Source: Hyphomicrobiales bacterium
GTDB lineage: Bacteria; Pseudomonadota; Alphaproteobacteria; Rhizobiales; Rhizobiaceae
DNA length: 64,000 nt
NCBI GenBank assembly: GCA_900469475.1
Contig: UBXG01000026.1
Location: 1 to 64,000, forward strand
Direction: 5' to 3'
A program made the position numbers and the translations under genes. Positions 62,887 through 64,000 of the stretch are shown in pieces (position 1 is the stretch's first letter; every line of letters starts with the position of its first letter). The notes under the pieces were generated by a model. That model ran no database searches, had not been told where the DNA came from, and saw nothing but the letters and a program-made list of their open reading frames with translations.

Positions 62887-63060
62887 ATGAGGGTACTGCG
62901 CTTTGCATGCATCGACGAAACGCAGAACCACCTGCATGTGCTGCAGGTGGTTGATATCCATCGCCGGTACCCGACCGAGCTGTTCCAGCTCGTGCAGAAT
63001 AACATCCGGAGGTGCGAGATCGGCGTTTATGGTGATCGCGGTTCCTGCGGAGCTCGATAG
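62887..63060 (+). CDS. Possible 57-residue protein or gene remnant
   Basis: ATG at 62887 to TAG at 63060 gives RVLRFACIDETQNHLHVLQV then VDIHRRYPTELFQLVQNN and a basic end. The frame looks protein-like but has no ribosome site, contains a strong hairpin, and overlaps the 3' end of the PIN gene on the other strand. Family not recognised; it may be the end of a lost gene. Confidence 0.25.
   Translation: MRVLRFACIDETQNHLHVLQVVDIHRRYPTELFQLVQNNIRRCEIGVYGDRGSCGAR
62926..62952. repeat. Perfect 11-bp inverted repeat
   Basis: AACCACCTGCA-TGTGC-TGCAGGTGGTT: an 11-bp perfect stem with a 5-base loop, between adhA and the toxin gene. There is no T-run on either strand. It may end transcripts from both sides or be a recombination site. 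Confidence 0.6.
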
Positions 63061-63617
63061 AGGATGACCCGACCGCTCGGTATGATCTGTGAAAGGAAGT
63101 CAAAGTCGCGGATGTTGCCGGTTAGCACGCTCGCGCCCAGCTGTCGTGCCTGCAAGAAAAGCATGGCGTCATTGACGAAGCGGCGCTCATGCCCCTCGCC
63201 TTTTGGCAGGTTGCTCAAGCGAAAGAGCAGACCCGCCAACACCCCGGCCTGTCCCCAGATGGCCGCATCTGGGGCGTGAAGTCGATGTTCCGGAATGTCT
63301 TCTACCGTCGCCGCGATCGTCTCGAGGACCGCTTTTGTGGAGGCATGCTTGGGGTCCAGTCGGCCGAAGGTATGGGTCAGCTCAGACAGGCAGACCGCCG
63401 AGTGATGGCATATGCGATACGTAAGCAGCGTATCGACCTCCGCCGGTGAGCGGCCCTGAAGCACATCCAGATAGACGCTGCTATCCAGGAACAGAGGCCC
63501 TCCGATTGCCGGTTCGTTTGCAACCCAAGGAAGATCCTCGTCGGGTCTGCGCCGCAGCGTCCGTACGTGCTTCTGGGGCTTTAGTGATCGGAGGGTTTCA
63601 GGGAGATCAAATCCCAA
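63027..63617 (-). CDS. PIN-domain toxin
   Basis: About 196 residues with a PIN ribonuclease domain after a 45-residue lead: the acidic LFLDSSVYLDVL near residue 44-55, CLSELTHTF, and late RRFVNDAMLFLQARQLGASV plus LTGNIRDFDFL. PIN toxins cut RNA at a site built from four acidic residues. I set the start at the TTG 63617, which overlaps the antitoxin end; an earlier start would overlap more. The pair forms a type II toxin-antitoxin module likely to keep the replicon stable. Confidence 0.7.
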   Translation of the reverse strand: MGFDLPETLRSLKPQKHVRTLRRRPDEDLPWVANEPAIGGPLFLDSSVYLDVLQGRSPAEVDTLLTYRICHHSAVCLSELTHTFGRLDPKHASTKAVLETIAATVEDIPEHRLHAPDAAIWGQAGVLAGLLFRLSNLPKGEGHERRFVNDAMLFLQARQLGASVLTGNIRDFDFLSQIIPSGRVILYRAPQEPRSP

Positions 63618-63903
63618 GATCGATATCCGTTGGGATGCGGCCCTTGCGGCCCACCAGACGCGCGCCAAAGTCATCCTCGAGAGCCAGCCGCGAAAGTGCT
63701 AATTCCAGCAGCTCAGTGTCGGAGGTGACATGGGCACGCTTCTTGGCTGCCTCAATCAACTCCGAGGGCACTCGCCCCGACAAGCGGGTATTCTTCGCCT
63801 TCCCAAGGAGACCGACGGCCTTCGCTTGCTCAAGGACGAGCTTATTGCGAGTCAACGCGACTTTCGCTTCGCTTTCCGCGGCAGTTCGTGGTTGAGTACC
63901 CAT
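63607..63903 (-). CDS. Antitoxin of the PIN toxin
   Basis: A 98-residue protein, basic at the start and with KNTRLSGRVPSELIEAAKKR then AHVTSDTELLELALSRLALE, a ribbon-helix-helix-like pattern expected of a DNA-binding antitoxin. AGGAGAG before the ATG at 63903. It overlaps the toxin start. An inverted repeat before it is the likely operator. Confidence 0.7.
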   Translation of the reverse strand: MGTQPRTAAESEAKVALTRNKLVLEQAKAVGLLGKAKNTRLSGRVPSELIEAAKKRAHVTSDTELLELALSRLALEDDFGARLVGRKGRIPTDIDLGI

Positions 63904-63915
63904 AAAACTCTCCTG

Positions 63916-63962
63916 TGTTCAACAGAATATAGATCGCGTTGAACAAGAAAGCAAGGTTCAAC
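63916..63962. promoter_or_regulatory. Operator-like repeats of the toxin-antitoxin module
   Basis: TGTTCAAC (63916-63923) and its reverse complement GTTGAACA (63938-63945) lie 22 bases apart, two helical turns, directly before the antitoxin start. A third GTTCAAC is at 63956-63962. Typical of an autoregulated toxin-antitoxin promoter. Confidence 0.6.
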
Positions 63963-64000
63963 GGTGGCTGGCCAATTTGGATTCGCGGAAGTGAAACCGT

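Noticed and set aside
61894..62961. 355-residue frame on the minus strand
   Set aside because: Antisense to the alcohol dehydrogenase, with a composition typical of a shadow frame.
1..64000. CRISPR array, rRNA, tRNA or insertion sequence
   Set aside because: No regularly spaced repeats, no rRNA or tRNA-like stretch and no transposase frame were recognised by eye; remnants at the edges are of ordinary genes.

Overview
The window looks like an accessory region, probably a plasmid, of a Rhizobium-type alphaproteobacterium. The basis is a hybrid FixL (receiver-tailed, heme-PAS) beside a FixK-type regulator and an FxkR-like response regulator, a DUF982 protein, a plasmid-type DUF932 remnant, and GC-rich codon use. 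It is almost entirely a low-oxygen survival island. By eye I found 15 sites matching the FNR/FixK core TTGA-N6-TCAA and about six one-mismatch versions, nearly all 40-150 bp upstream of a gene or operon (the cyd site lies further out). An 8-base pattern is expected about once in 64 kb by chance.

Layout. 1-2028: decayed DUF932 gene, a GNAT acetyltransferase and a Nudix hydrolase. 2114-6850: arcDABC (arginine deiminase pathway). 7065-8555: acetate/succinate CoA-transferase. 8757-15014: MgtC/DUF4010 protein plus an RbbA-like fused ABC exporter with its permease and HlyD adaptor. 15218-21742: carbamate kinase fossil, DUF2267 protein, beta-CASP metallo-hydrolase with a nonsense-mutated small gene, two double universal stress proteins (USPs), a triple-BON protein and Hsp20. 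21991-28275: MgtA-type ATPase, alcohol dehydrogenase, a tiny membrane ORF coupled to an ABC membrane domain that lacks its ATPase, a 63-aa membrane peptide and DUF982. 29088-38257: two OmpR-type two-component systems, one next to cytochrome c'/b561 genes and one next to two GT25 glycosyltransferases, with a BON-unknown-USP operon between. 38441-43867: unusual P1B ATPase, a new small protein, two CBS-BON proteins and an Nramp-related carrier. 44353-52198: cydDCABX and hemN. 52208-55775: hFixL, FixK and FxkR-like regulator with a K-box-like site. 55804-62802: GNAT-like protein, USP, ackA-xfp, a deleted aldehyde dehydrogenase and a second alcohol dehydrogenase. 63027-63962: PIN toxin-antitoxin pair with an inverted-repeat operator.

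How it works together (inference). Heme-PAS hFixL senses low oxygen and passes phosphate to the FxkR-like regulator, which activates fixK through the K-box-like site. FixK then turns on the island through its boxes. The output is high-affinity respiration (cytochrome bd, anaerobic heme synthesis), ATP made without oxygen (arginine deiminase; phosphoketolase plus acetate kinase), electron and acetate disposal (alcohol dehydrogenases, CoA-transferase), ion transport, and protection proteins (USP, Hsp20, BON, CBS). The content resembles a bacterial dormancy regulon more than a nitrogen-fixation cluster; no nif, nod or fixNOQP genes are present here.

Several genes are visibly decaying (DUF932, arcC copy, small paralogue, aldehyde dehydrogenase), which points to rearrangement of the island.
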